The position numbers were made by a program, and so were the translations under genes. The notes beneath the pieces were generated by a model that saw only the letters and a list, made by a program, of their open reading frames with translations, searched no databases and was not told the origin of the DNA. From Saccharopolyspora dendranthemae (GTDB lineage: Bacteria > Actinomycetota > Actinomycetes > Mycobacteriales > Pseudonocardiaceae), in the NCBI RefSeq assembly GCF_007829955.1, contig NZ_VIWX01000007.1, positions 310,001 to 374,000 of the forward strand: DNA of 64,000 bases. The letters are read 5' to 3'. This document shows, one piece after another, positions 48,214 to 56,385 of this stretch (its first letter is position 1; each line of letters starts with the position of its first letter).

Positions 48214-49140
48214 ATGGGTCGCTACGTGTTGCGGCGGTTGCTGCAACTGATCCCGGTCTTCATCGGGACGACTTTCATCATCTACCTGCTGGTGTGGGCG
48301 ATCCCGGGCGATCCGTTCGCGGGCAAGTGCGGTGACCGCGGCTGCCCGCCGTCCTACATCGCGGAGATGAACGAGAAGTACAACCTCAACGATCCGCTGG
48401 TCGTGCAGTACTTCAAGTACCTGGGGAAACTGCTCAGCGGTGACTTCGGGGAGACCTACTCCGGAACCGCGATCTCGTCGCTGCTCGAACAGGCATACCC
48501 GGTCACCATCCGGCTCGCCATCGTCGCCCTGATCATCGAGGGCGTCATCGGCCTGCTCGCCGGTGTCCTGACCGGCCTGCGCGGCCGCGGCTTCCTGGAC
48601 AACCTGGTGCTGGTGTCGACGCTGTTCCTGATCGCGCTGCCGGTGTTCGTCACCGGGTTCGTGCTGCAGATCGTGCTCGGCGCCGAGCTGGGGCTGATCA
48701 AGACCACGGTGTCCTCCGACCCCTCGATCGGTGAACTCATCGTTCCCGGTTTCGTCCTCGGGTCGCTGTCCATGGCCTACGTGTCCCGGCTGACGCGCAC
48801 CAGCATCATGGAGAACAAGCACGCGGACTTCGTGCGCACCGCCGTCGCCAAGGGCCTCGCGCCCCGCCGGGTCGTCGGCGTGCACATGCTGCGCAACTCG
48901 ATGATCCCGGTGGTCACCTTCCTGGGAACCGACCTGGGCGCCCTCATGGGCGGCGCGATCGTCACCGAAGGCGTGTTCAACATCCGCGGCATCGGTGGTC
49001 TGGTCTACAAGGGCATCACCACCCAAGAAGGCACGACGGTGACCGGGATCGTCACGGTCCTGGTCCTGGTCTACCTGCTGATGAACCTGCTGGTGGACGT
49101 TCTCTACGCGGTGCTCGACCCGAGGATCCGATATGACTGA
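48214..49140 (+). CDS. oppB: Oligopeptide ABC transporter permease
   Basis: This is a polytopic subunit of 308 residues: N-terminal MGRYVLRRLLQLIPVFIGTT followed by a periplasmic loop, then five helices. The coupling-loop region is FVRTAVAKGLAPRRVVGVHMLRNS (shown in part, FVRTAVAKGLAPRRV). The loop after helix 1 has two close Cys (CGDRGCPP), unusual for OppB. It overlaps oppC by eight bases. Confidence 0.94.
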   Translation: MGRYVLRRLLQLIPVFIGTTFIIYLLVWAIPGDPFAGKCGDRGCPPSYIAEMNEKYNLNDPLVVQYFKYLGKLLSGDFGETYSGTAISSLLEQAYPVTIRLAIVALIIEGVIGLLAGVLTGLRGRGFLDNLVLVSTLFLIALPVFVTGFVLQIVLGAELGLIKTTVSSDPSIGELIVPGFVLGSLSMAYVSRLTRTSIMENKHADFVRTAVAKGLAPRRVVGVHMLRNSMIPVVTFLGTDLGALMGGAIVTEGVFNIRGIGGLVYKGITTQEGTTVTGIVTVLVLVYLLMNLLVDVLYAVLDPRIRYD

Positions 49141-50098
49141 CCCACGCCCCACCACCCGCCTCGCCGAAACCACCGTTGCGGACGAGGTACCACGAGCGGA
49201 CGGCCACAACGAGCGGTCCACGAACGAGAAGCCCCGGGGTCTCTGGAGCGACGCGTGGCGCGATCTGCGCCGGCGTCCGCTGTTCCTGGTCGCCTCCGCG
49301 CTCATCCTCCTGCTGCTGATCATCGCGGCGTTCCCGCAGCTGTTCACGCACGTGGACCCGAACTTCCAGATCCTGACCAAGGCGCGCGACACCCCGTCTG
49401 CGGAGGCGTGGTTCGGCTACGACAACCTCGGCCGCGACCTCTACGCCAGGACCATCATCGGCGCCCGCGCGTCGATCCTGGTGGGTCTGGCGGCGACGCT
49501 GCTCACCGTGCTGCTCGGCGGCCTGATCGGCATCGTCGCCGGGTACTTCGGCGGCATGGTGGACACCCTGATCTCGCGGTTCTCCGAGATCTTCATGGGA
49601 CTGCCGTTCGTGCTCGGCGCGATCGTCATCCTGACCACCTTCAACGCCGACATCAAGACCCCCAGCGGCACCCGGATCATCACCCAGGTGGTGCTGACCA
49701 TCGCGGTGCTGTCCTGGCCGATCTCGATGCGCATCATGCGGTCGGCGGCGATCGCCGCCAAGCAGCAGGACTACGTCAAGGCGGCCCGCGCGCTCGGCGC
49801 CAGTCCGAGCCGGATCATCATGCGGCACGTGCTGCCCAACACGCTGGCGCCGGTGCTGGTCTACGCGACCATCGCGCTCGGCGGGTTCATCGGTGCCGAG
49901 GCGACGCTGTCGTTCCTGGGCATCGGCCTGCGGGAGCCGGTCGTGTCCTGGGGCGTGATGATCGCGGACTCGCGCAACTACATCCAGGCGGCACCGCACC
50001 TGCTGCTGTTCCCGGCCGGTTTCCTGGTGATCACGGTCCTGGCGTTCGTGATGCTCGGTGATGCCGTCCGCGACGCGCTCGACCCGAAGCAGAAGTAG
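49133..50098 (+). CDS. oppC: Oligopeptide ABC transporter permease
   Basis: This is a second permease subunit, 321 residues. A hydrophilic N-terminus of ~45 residues precedes WRDLRRRPLFLVASALIL, the OppC N-terminal signature. The domain around DNLGRDLYARTIIGARASI is typical, and the coupling loop is DYVKAARALGASPSRIIMRH. Starts at ATG 49133 inside the end of oppB, so it is coupled. Confidence 0.94.
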   Translation: MTDPRPTTRLAETTVADEVPRADGHNERSTNEKPRGLWSDAWRDLRRRPLFLVASALILLLLIIAAFPQLFTHVDPNFQILTKARDTPSAEAWFGYDNLGRDLYARTIIGARASILVGLAATLLTVLLGGLIGIVAGYFGGMVDTLISRFSEIFMGLPFVLGAIVILTTFNADIKTPSGTRIITQVVLTIAVLSWPISMRIMRSAAIAAKQQDYVKAARALGASPSRIIMRHVLPNTLAPVLVYATIALGGFIGAEATLSFLGIGLREPVVSWGVMIADSRNYIQAAPHLLLFPAGFLVITVLAFVMLGDAVRDALDPKQK

Positions 50099-50109
50099 GA
50101 GAAACCGCT

Positions 50110-51120
50110 GTGTCTGAACACGAACAGAAGACCTCGGCGGAACCCCTGCTGGAGGTCGAGGACCTCCACGTCGAGTTCCGCACGCGGGACGGCGTCGCGA
50201 AGGTCCTCAACGGCGTCAACTACCACGTCGCCGCGGGTGAAACGCTGGCCGTGCTGGGCGAATCCGGCTCCGGCAAGAGCGTCACCGCGCAGACCGTGAT
50301 GGGCATCCTGGACATCCCCCCGGGTGCGATCACCGGAGGTTCGATCCGCTACCGCGGTGAGGACCTGCTGACCGCCACCGAGGACCGCAGGCGAGAGCTG
50401 CGCGGCGACTCGATGGCGATGATCTTCCAGGACGCGCTGTCGGCCCTGAACCCCGTCTACACGGTCGGGTTCCAGATCTCCGAGCAGCTGCGCACCCGTC
50501 GCGGCATGTCCCGCAAGGACGCCACGAGCAAGGCCGTGGAACTGCTGGACCAGGTCAAGATCCCGAACGCCAAGCAGCGCGTGAAGGAGTACCCGCACCA
50601 GTTCTCCGGCGGCATGCGGCAGCGCGCGATGATCGCGATGTCGCTGGCGCTGGACCCGGACCTGCTCATCGCGGACGAGCCGACCACGGCGCTGGACGTC
50701 ACCGTGCAGGCCCAGATCATGGACCTGCTCGACGAGCTGCGGCGAGACCGCGGGATGGGTCTGGTCCTGATCACCCACGACCTGGGCGTGGTCGCCGAGG
50801 TCGCGGACCGGATCGTGGTGATGTACGCGGGCCGCATCGTCGAGAAGGCCGACGCGCACTCGCTGTACAAGGCACCGGGCCACCCCTACACCGACGGTCT
50901 GATGCGGTCGATCCCGCGCCTGGACCTCAAGGGCCAGGAGCTGGAGACGATCAAGGGCCTGCCGCCGAACCTGATGGCGGTGCCGCCGGGATGCCCGTTC
51001 CACCCGCGCTGCCCGCGGGCCGAGGACAAGTGCCGCACGGAGGTGCCTGCCGACCACAACCTCGGGTTGGGCCGGATCAGCGCCTGCCACTTCGCGGAGG
51101 AGATGATGAGCCGTGGCTGA
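50110..51120 (+). CDS. oppD: Oligopeptide ABC transporter ATP-binding protein
   Basis: This is an ATPase subunit of 336 residues. It shows Walker A GESGSGKSVTAQ, signature FSGGMRQRAMIAM, Walker B LLIADEPTTALDV, and switch His LITHDLG. The C-terminal oligopeptide-transporter extension has the Cys cluster CPFHPRCPRAEDKC, which in this family can hold an iron–sulfur cluster. GTG at 50110 is preceded by AGGAG. It overlaps oppF by eight bases. Confidence 0.95.
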   Translation: MSEHEQKTSAEPLLEVEDLHVEFRTRDGVAKVLNGVNYHVAAGETLAVLGESGSGKSVTAQTVMGILDIPPGAITGGSIRYRGEDLLTATEDRRRELRGDSMAMIFQDALSALNPVYTVGFQISEQLRTRRGMSRKDATSKAVELLDQVKIPNAKQRVKEYPHQFSGGMRQRAMIAMSLALDPDLLIADEPTTALDVTVQAQIMDLLDELRRDRGMGLVLITHDLGVVAEVADRIVVMYAGRIVEKADAHSLYKAPGHPYTDGLMRSIPRLDLKGQELETIKGLPPNLMAVPPGCPFHPRCPRAEDKCRTEVPADHNLGLGRISACHFAEEMMSRG

Positions 51121-52111
51121 GCCGATCCTCCAGGTCCAGGACCTGGTCAAGCACTTCCCGGTGCGCGCGGGGCTCCCGCGGCGCACCGTGGGGCACGTGC
51201 GGGCTGTCGACGGCGTGTCCTTCGACCTGCAGCGCGGCGAAACCCTCGGTGTCGTGGGGGAATCCGGCTGCGGCAAGTCCACGCTGGCGCAGGTGCTGAT
51301 GCGGTTGGAGAACCCGACCGGTGGCACCGCGCTGTTCGAGGGCCGCGACATCTTCAAGATGCGCGGTTCGGAACTGCGGAAGCTGCGCCGGGACATGCAG
51401 ATCGTGCTGCAGGACCCCTACACCTCGCTGAACCCGCGGCGCACCGTCGGTGACATCGTCGGCGAGCCCTTCGAGATCCACCCCGAGGTGGCCCCGAAGG
51501 GCGAGCGGCGCCGCAAGGTGCAGGAGCTGCTGGACGTCGTGGGCCTCAACCCGGAGCACATCCACCGCTACCCGCACCAGTTCTCGGGCGGTCAGCGGCA
51601 GCGCATCGGCATCGCCCGCGCGCTGGCGCTCAAGCCGAAGGTGATCGTCTGCGACGAGCCGGTGTCGGCGCTGGACGTGTCGATCCAGGCGCAGGTGATG
51701 AACCTGCTGGGTGATCTGCAGGACGAGTTCGGGCTGTCCTACGTCTTCATCGCCCACGACCTGGGTGTTGTCCGGCACCTGTCGGACCGGGTCGCGGTGA
51801 TGTACCTCGGCAAGATCGCCGAGGTGGGCACCGAGGACGACATCTACGAGCACCCGCAGCACCCGTACACCCAGGCGCTGCTGTCGGCCGTCCCGGTCCC
51901 GGACCCGACCCTGCGCGGCAAGCGCGAGGTCATCCGCCTCACCGGCGACGTCCCCAGCCCGGCCAACCCGCCGTCGGGCTGCCGCTTCCGCACCCGCTGC
52001 TGGAAGGCGCAGGACATCTGCGCCGAGAAGGCCCCGGAACTGGAGGTCCGCCTCGGCGGCCACCCCTCGGCCTGCCACTTCGCCGAGGAGCACCCGCACG
52101 TCATCGCCTGA
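51113..52111 (+). CDS. oppF: Oligopeptide ABC transporter ATP-binding protein
   Basis: This is the second ATPase, 332 residues. It shows Walker A GESGCGKSTLAQ, signature FSGGQRQRIGIAR, Walker B VIVCDEPVSALDV, and FIAHDLGVV. The C-terminal extension has CRFRTRCWKAQDIC. GTG at 51113 lies within the end of oppD. It is the last gene of the operon, followed by a terminator at 52127. Confidence 0.95.
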   Translation: MAEPILQVQDLVKHFPVRAGLPRRTVGHVRAVDGVSFDLQRGETLGVVGESGCGKSTLAQVLMRLENPTGGTALFEGRDIFKMRGSELRKLRRDMQIVLQDPYTSLNPRRTVGDIVGEPFEIHPEVAPKGERRRKVQELLDVVGLNPEHIHRYPHQFSGGQRQRIGIARALALKPKVIVCDEPVSALDVSIQAQVMNLLGDLQDEFGLSYVFIAHDLGVVRHLSDRVAVMYLGKIAEVGTEDDIYEHPQHPYTQALLSAVPVPDPTLRGKREVIRLTGDVPSPANPPSGCRFRTRCWKAQDICAEKAPELEVRLGGHPSACHFAEEHPHVIA

Positions 52112-52126
52112 CGCCGCGCGAGAACC

Positions 52127-52159
52127 GGGCGCCCTCACCGAACTCGGGTGGGGGCGCCC
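52127..52159 (+). terminator. Terminator after oppF
   Basis: GGGCGCCCTCACC pairs with GGTGGGGGCGCCC (one mismatch) across a 7-base loop, then TTTCG. It lies between the convergent oppF and mini-sepF genes. Confidence 0.8.
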
Positions 52160-52178
52160 TTTCGCGCGCTGCGTCGGG

Positions 52179-52406
52179 TCAGCGCCGCTCCGGCTGCTCG
52201 GGGTGGCTGAGGAGGAAGACCCTGGGGGCGACTCGTTGCATCTCGCCGCCCCGGGCGACGACCAGGCCCGCCGCGAAGTCGACGAGCTGGGTCGCTTCGG
52301 AACCCGGGACGTCGGTGAGATCCATCAGGACTGCGTTGCCCTGGCGGTAGTAGTCGCCCACGTAGTAGACGTCCTGGTAGTTCTGCGGGTGCAGCGTCTT
52401 GACCAC
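52179..52406 (-). CDS. Mini-SepF (SepF core domain only)
   Basis: This is a 75-residue protein that is nearly only the SepF/DUF552 core: VKTLHPQNYQDVYYVGDYYR (start), then AVLMDLTDVPGSEATQLVDF and MQRVAPRVFLLS. SepF normally anchors FtsZ to the membrane through an N-terminal amphipathic helix and linker, both missing here. I chose GTG at 52406 because TTGACA (52440–52435) and GACACT fit a promoter that would start transcription right there; GTG at 52424 adds six residues. It is not in the division cluster, so it is probably a paralogue with a separate role. Confidence 0.8.
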   Translation of the reverse strand: MVKTLHPQNYQDVYYVGDYYRQGNAVLMDLTDVPGSEATQLVDFAAGLVVARGGEMQRVAPRVFLLSHPEQPERR

Positions 52407-52528
52407 CTGATCAGTGTCACCCACCGTCCGGCGGTGTCAAACGCAAGCGACCCCGTGCCGCCCCGAAATTTTCCAGATCGCGCGGCACCCGCAGGTGGGA
52501 TTCGAATCCCGTAGGAGCTGTAGGCGCT

Positions 52529-52565
52529 CAGGTTCCGCTACCCGCACCGCCACGCAAAATGATTC
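52529..52565 (-). repeat. Family B left-end fragment, copy 3
   Basis: Read on the minus strand, these 36 bases (GAATCATTTTGCGTGGCGGT then GCGGGTAGCGGAACCT) match 5870–5905 with only four differences. The matching right end and the hairpin arms are absent. It lies in the 52425–52631 gap upstream of mini-sepF and after the S10 peptidase gene. A palindrome GGGATTCGAATCCC at 52497–52510 is nearby. Confidence 0.7.
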
Positions 52566-52631
52566 ATCAACAGCTCTTAGCCGGGCACGTCCCTGAACTG
52601 CTGAGATGTGCCCGGCTGTGCGGGGATTGAG

Positions 52632-54098
52632 TCAGGAGCCCGCGACGAAGTTCGCCAAGTCTTCGGACTGCTGGATCCGGGACGGCTCGTGGACGTACAT
52701 CATGTGGCCCGCCGGGTAGTAGCGGACGTCGATGTTCTCCCGCAGCTCCTCCGGGACGGGCAGCCGTGCCAGCACGTGCTCGGCGGCGAAGTACGGCGTG
52801 GCGCCGTCGGTGTACCCGCAGCCCACGTGCACCCGCAGGTGCGGGTTGGCCTGCATCGCCGAGCCGAGCCGGTCCACGACCGACACCGCCGCGCCCTCGA
52901 ACTCCTTGTACGACCAGGGCTGCACCCGGCCGGTCAGGGTCTCGTAGGGGAGGTCGTTGCGGTAGTCGAGCTCTTCGCGCAGGTAGTGGTTGATGGCCGC
53001 GGAGTAGGCGCCGCGGATGCCGGAGATGCTCGGGTCGTCGGTGAAGCGCTCGACCGCCGCGTCCGGCTCCCACCCGGTGAAGCGGCCGTCCATCCGGCCG
53101 ACGGTCTTGCGCTCGTCGCGCAGCAGCTCGGTGAAGAAGCGGAGGTGCTCGATGCGCAGGTTGACGCGGTCCACGTAGTCCTCGGACAGGCCCGACAGCT
53201 CGGCGACCTTGCGCACCACACCGGCCCGCTCTTCGGCGGTCAGCCGGGCGCCCCGCGCCAGCGCCCACGCGTAGTCGCCTGCGGCGAACTTCTCGGCCTC
53301 GTCGAGGACGTCGCGCAGCGGGCGGTCGCCGTGCTTGCCGTGGTGGTGCGCGATGGCGGCGTAGGTCGGCAGGTACAGCGAGAACGGCAGGTCGTTGCCC
53401 TCGGTGAACCGGATCGTGCCCATGTCCAGTACCGACGAGATCAGCAGCAGTCCGTTCGGGTAGAGCCCGTGCCGCGACTGCAGGTGGTCGGCCACGGCCG
53501 CCGCGCGCAGCGTCCCGTAGGACTCGCCCGCGAGGTACTTCGGCGACATCCACCGGCCGTTGCGGGTCGTCCACAACCGGATGACCTCGGCGATCGACTC
53601 GATGTCGCCCTGGAAACCGTGGAACTCACCGGGTTTTCCGCCCTCGACGGCACGCGAGTAGCCGGTCGACACCGGGTCGATGAACACCAGGTCACTGTGC
53701 TTGAGCAGCGTCTCGGGGTTGTCGGCGAGCTCGTAGGGCGGCGGCGCGAGGTCGCCGGCGTCGCCCGAGAGCACCCGTCGCGGCCCGAGCACGCCCAGGT
53801 GCAGCCACACGCTCGCCGAACCCGGACCGCCGTTGAAGGCGAAGGTGACCGGGCGGTTGTCCTCCGGTGCGGCGTCGACGACGTAGGAGGTCAGGAACAC
53901 CTCGGCCTTGGGCTTGTTCCCGTCGAACTTGCCGTCGGTGTAGACCTCGTCGCGGAGCACGACACGTCCCGTGGTCGCGGTGTAGGACAGCTCGGTCCCG
54001 TCCGCGGTGATCGCGTGGTGCGTGCTGACCAGATCGTCCACCGGCTCGGCGGGGGTGGTGTCCTGCTGCGTCGCCTCGTCGGCCTTCTCCTCTGCCAT
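52632..54098 (-). CDS. Serine carboxypeptidase family S10 peptidase
   Basis: This is an alpha/beta-hydrolase peptidase of 488 residues, without a clear signal peptide. Motifs are the oxyanion loop FAFNGGPGSAS, nucleophile Ser in LAGESYGTLRA, catalytic Asp in VGCGYTDGATPYFAAEH, and His in YPAGHMMY. The family in actinobacteria is usually cytoplasmic or released without a classical signal. ATG at 54098 lies seven bases after TAATGT (54110–54105), suggesting a leaderless start; an upstream GTG at 54107 is possible. It is divergent from the uracil-DNA glycosylase gene. Confidence 0.92.
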   Translation of the reverse strand: MAEEKADEATQQDTTPAEPVDDLVSTHHAITADGTELSYTATTGRVVLRDEVYTDGKFDGNKPKAEVFLTSYVVDAAPEDNRPVTFAFNGGPGSASVWLHLGVLGPRRVLSGDAGDLAPPPYELADNPETLLKHSDLVFIDPVSTGYSRAVEGGKPGEFHGFQGDIESIAEVIRLWTTRNGRWMSPKYLAGESYGTLRAAAVADHLQSRHGLYPNGLLLISSVLDMGTIRFTEGNDLPFSLYLPTYAAIAHHHGKHGDRPLRDVLDEAEKFAAGDYAWALARGARLTAEERAGVVRKVAELSGLSEDYVDRVNLRIEHLRFFTELLRDERKTVGRMDGRFTGWEPDAAVERFTDDPSISGIRGAYSAAINHYLREELDYRNDLPYETLTGRVQPWSYKEFEGAAVSVVDRLGSAMQANPHLRVHVGCGYTDGATPYFAAEHVLARLPVPEELRENIDVRYYPAGHMMYVHEPSRIQQSEDLANFVAGS

Positions 54099-54147
54099 GC
54101 CGCCCACATTACGTGCCGGCGGAGGCGTTATCTGTCAGTTTTGCGGG

Positions 54148-54921
54148 GTGGACACGACCCCGGAGTTGATCACCGATCCGGTCGGCGACCCCGCCGACGC
54201 GGCCCCCGGCGCAGGCGATCTGACCGAGCTGGACGAGCTCGTCACCCGGTGCGCGGCCTGCCCCCGGCTCGTCGAGTGGCGGGAGGAGGTCGCCCGCGTC
54301 AAGCGGGCCGCATTCCGCGACCAGGAGTACTGGGGACGTCCGATCCCGGGCTTCGGGCCACCCGACGCGGAGATCGCGATCGTCGGCCTCGCCCCCGCGG
54401 CCCACGGCGCGAACCGCACCGGCCGGATGTTCACCGGCGACCGCTCCGGCGACGTCCTCTTCCGAGCGTTGCACGAGGTCGGGCTGGCCTCCCAGCCCGA
54501 GGCGGTGTCGCCGCACGATGGCCTGACCCTGCGCAACATCCGGATCACCGCCCCGGTCCGCTGCGCCCCGCCAGCCAACAAACCCACCCCGGCCGAACGC
54601 GACACCTGCCGCCCCTGGCTGGTCCGCGAGCTCGACCTCATGCGCCCCACCCTGCGCGTCGTGGTGGTCCTGGGCGGTTTCGGCTGGCAAGCCCTGCTCC
54701 CGGTGCTGGCCGACGCGGTCTGGCAGGTCCCGCGCCCCCGCCCCAAGTTCGGCCACCTCGCCCACGCGGAACTCCCCGCCACCGACGGGGGAACCCCGCT
54801 CCACCTCCTCGGCTGCTACCACGTCAGCCAGCAGAACACCTTCACCGGCAAGCTCACCCCGAAGATGCTCCGCGAGGTCTTCCAGCAGGCGAAGCAGCTG
54901 GCGGGCCGGAGAACGTCGTGA
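54148..54921 (+). CDS. udgB: Family 5 uracil-DNA glycosylase
   Basis: This is an Fe–S uracil/hypoxanthine-DNA glycosylase (UdgB type, like Rv1259), 257 residues. Cluster ligands appear in TRCAACPRLVEWRE and later PVRCAPP and DTCRPWL. Motif 1 is GLAPAAHGANRTGRMFTGD, with Ala in the catalytic position, as family 5 has. The end GCYHVSQQNTFTGKLT holds the conserved His. GTG at 54148 is the likely start. The last few residues (RRTS) look abrupt compared with family C-termini. The 3' end runs into what seems to be a HigB remnant in another frame. Confidence 0.93.
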   Translation: MDTTPELITDPVGDPADAAPGAGDLTELDELVTRCAACPRLVEWREEVARVKRAAFRDQEYWGRPIPGFGPPDAEIAIVGLAPAAHGANRTGRMFTGDRSGDVLFRALHEVGLASQPEAVSPHDGLTLRNIRITAPVRCAPPANKPTPAERDTCRPWLVRELDLMRPTLRVVVVLGGFGWQALLPVLADAVWQVPRPRPKFGHLAHAELPATDGGTPLHLLGCYHVSQQNTFTGKLTPKMLREVFQQAKQLAGRRTS

Positions 54922-54938
54922 GCGTGAACTACCGCTGA
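54897..54938 (+). pseudogene. Possible C-terminal scar of a HigB toxin gene
   Basis: In the +1 frame relative to udgB, the last 13 codons before TGA at 54936 read AGGPENVVSVNYR. HigB/RelE-type toxins of actinobacteria commonly end with a stretch like DAGPEDVEIVDYH. The stop is 11 bases before the higA start, the usual higB–higA spacing. The rest of higB is absent and udgB occupies its place. The match is short, so this is tentative. Confidence 0.35.
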
Positions 54939-54949
54939 AGGGAGCGAGG

Positions 54950-55270
54950 ATGCCTGACGAGTTCGTCATGCCTCCGATTCACCCGGGGGAGAGCCTCGCC
55001 GAGGAGTACCTCGATCCGCTTGGCGTGACCCAGCACCGGCTGGCTGCGGCGATCGGTGTTCCGCCGCGCCGTATCAACGAGATCGTGCACCGCAAGCGCA
55101 GGATCTCGGCCGACACCGCACTGCGGCTAGCGCGCTTCTTCGGCACCTCGGGGCGGTTCTGGCTCAACCTCCAGTCGAGTTACGACCTGGAGCGGGAGAA
55201 GGACGCTCTCGGTGAGACCTTGGACCGGATCCGCCCTTTGGCGCGTGGGTACGACAACGCGAGCGGGTGA
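54950..55270 (+). CDS. higA: HigA-family antitoxin (orphan)
   Basis: This is a 106-residue helix-turn-helix antitoxin of the HigA/VapI family. It shows MPPIHPGESLAEEYLDPLG, then LAAAIGVPPRRINEIVHRKR and ISADTALRLARFFGTSGRFW, and LNLQSSYDLE. It is complete, with GGGAGCGAGG upstream. In a working system it neutralises and represses with HigB, encoded just upstream; here no toxin ORF fits and only a 13-codon trace is seen. It may persist as a regulator or an anti-addiction protein. Confidence 0.92.
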   Translation: MPDEFVMPPIHPGESLAEEYLDPLGVTQHRLAAAIGVPPRRINEIVHRKRRISADTALRLARFFGTSGRFWLNLQSSYDLEREKDALGETLDRIRPLARGYDNASG

Positions 55271-55392
55271 AGCTCTTCGGGCAGATCCCGGTTTTGGTCG
55301 AGCCACGAGCATGGTGATATCTGGGCCGACTCGGCGGCGTGCCGGGGAAAAGCTGTGGGTGTCTCCTCGGTGGCGCGGCTATGTTGGGCGTG

Positions 55393-55818
55393 ATGACGAC
55401 GACACCGCGCGCAACGTTCGAGCGGCTCCACGGGGGAGTGGAGTCCGGCGCGGTCGAGCGGTTGTGCGTCAAGCACGACCTCGATCTGCTCGTCGTGCAC
55501 GGGAGCGTGGTCATCGAAGCGCCGCTGCGACCGCCAGCTGACTTGGATGTCGCTTGCCGTTTCCGGCGGGGATCAGCTCAGGACGTCATCGGGCTGATCA
55601 ACGACCTCATCGACCTGACCGGATTCGACGGCGTAGACCTGCTGGTTCTGAACACGGCGGGCGTGGTGGCCACTGCTCGCGCACTGGGCCCGCAGAGCGT
55701 GCCGCTCTACGAGGCGGAGCGGAGCTTGTTCACGCTGGCGCAGATCGCGGCTTTGACGACCGAGATGGAGACCAGGCACCTTCGCCTGCTCGACCTCAAG
55801 CTGATGGCAGGCCGATGA
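55393..55818 (+). CDS. MNT-type nucleotidyltransferase domain protein (MntA-like)
   Basis: This is a 141-residue minimal nucleotidyltransferase. The active-site pattern is VVHGSVVIEAPLRPPADLDVAC: a GS motif followed by DLD (quoted by its ends VVHGS and PADLDVAC). A Gly-Ser then 10+ residues then Asp-x-Asp is typical of MntA antitoxins, which adenylylate a HEPN (HepT) RNase. TATGTT at 55379–55384 makes a leaderless start at GTG 55390 or ATG 55393 likely. It overlaps by four bases a 17-codon ORF that may be the stub of the partner. No full HEPN gene is present. Confidence 0.75.
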   Translation: MTTTPRATFERLHGGVESGAVERLCVKHDLDLLVVHGSVVIEAPLRPPADLDVACRFRRGSAQDVIGLINDLIDLTGFDGVDLLVLNTAGVVATARALGPQSVPLYEAERSLFTLAQIAALTTEMETRHLRLLDLKLMAGR

Positions 55819-55868
55819 CCCGCAGGCACCTGGACATCGAAGTGGTCTACGACCAGGCGACGAACTGA
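55815..55868 (+). pseudogene. 17-codon stub overlapping MNT gene
   Basis: ATG at 55815 overlaps the MNT stop (ATGA), the coupling expected for a toxin/antitoxin partner. It encodes MTRRHLDIEVVYDQATN and stops. The first 10 residues resemble starts of actinobacterial HepT/DUF86-like proteins, so it may be a truncated toxin gene. It could equally be a chance ORF. Confidence 0.3.
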
Positions 55869-55876
55869 GGGCAGCT

Positions 55877-56218
55877 GTGGCCGCAGGGCGAGGTTTCGAG
55901 ATCTGCGTGGATGCCAACGAGCCTGATTCGCTGCGGCCCTTCTGGCGCGCGGCGTTGGGCTACGTCGAGCAGACCACGGCCGAAGGCGTTGTGGATCTGG
56001 TCGATCCATCGGGGCGGGGCCCGACCATCTGGTTCCAGCGAGTCGCCGAGCCCAAGTCGGTGAAGAACCGCGTGCACTTGGACGTTCGAGTCTCTCGGGA
56101 GGAACGTGGTCCGCTGGTCGACCGGCTGCTGGGGCTCGGAGGCCGTGAGATTCGGGTGGAGCCCGGCTTCACGGTGCTGGCCGACCCCGAGGGGAACGAG
56201 CTCTGCCTCACCCGCTGA
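55877..56218 (+). CDS. VOC/glyoxalase-like protein
   Basis: This is a 113-residue single-domain protein of the glyoxalase/bleomycin-resistance superfamily (Glyoxalase_6 type). It shows FEICVDANEPDSLRPFWRAALGY, here by its ends FEICVDAN and FWRAALGY, then NRVHLDVRV, and the end FTVLADPEGNELCLTR with a metal-ligand Glu. GTG at 55877 is the start. No substrate can be given. It is followed by family A copy 4. Confidence 0.85.
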   Translation: MAAGRGFEICVDANEPDSLRPFWRAALGYVEQTTAEGVVDLVDPSGRGPTIWFQRVAEPKSVKNRVHLDVRVSREERGPLVDRLLGLGGREIRVEPGFTVLADPEGNELCLTR

Positions 56219-56300
56219 GCTGTTGGGGAGCGAGCGCGGACACGTGCGCTCAGACGCCCAGGCCGCCAGCGATCGAGGTCGCCTGATCGGGTGGACCTTT

Positions 56301-56370
56301 CCCAGTTTTAGTCCAAACTGAGCCATGATCATGTCCGAAATGTCGGCTCAGTTTGGACTAAAACTGGGAT
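56301..56370. repeat. Family A palindromic repeat, copy 4
   Basis: This 70-bp palindrome lies between the convergent VOC and DUF3224 genes. The arm TCCCAGTTTTAGTCCAAACT with AGTTTGGACTAAAACTGGGA is perfect and continues through GAGCC/GGCTC. The centre reads ATGATCATGTCCGAAATGTC. It is the most perfect copy and differs from copy 3 at one base. It ends 16 bases before the DUF3224 stop. Confidence 0.93.
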
Positions 56371-56385
56371 CTGCCCCGCGCATCC

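Noticed and set aside
52480..52530. Sequence GGTGGGATTCGAATCCCGT resembling a tRNA T-arm
   Set aside because: No anticodon arm or acceptor pairing exists on either strand; base 53 of a T-stem would be A opposite C. It is better described as a small palindrome.
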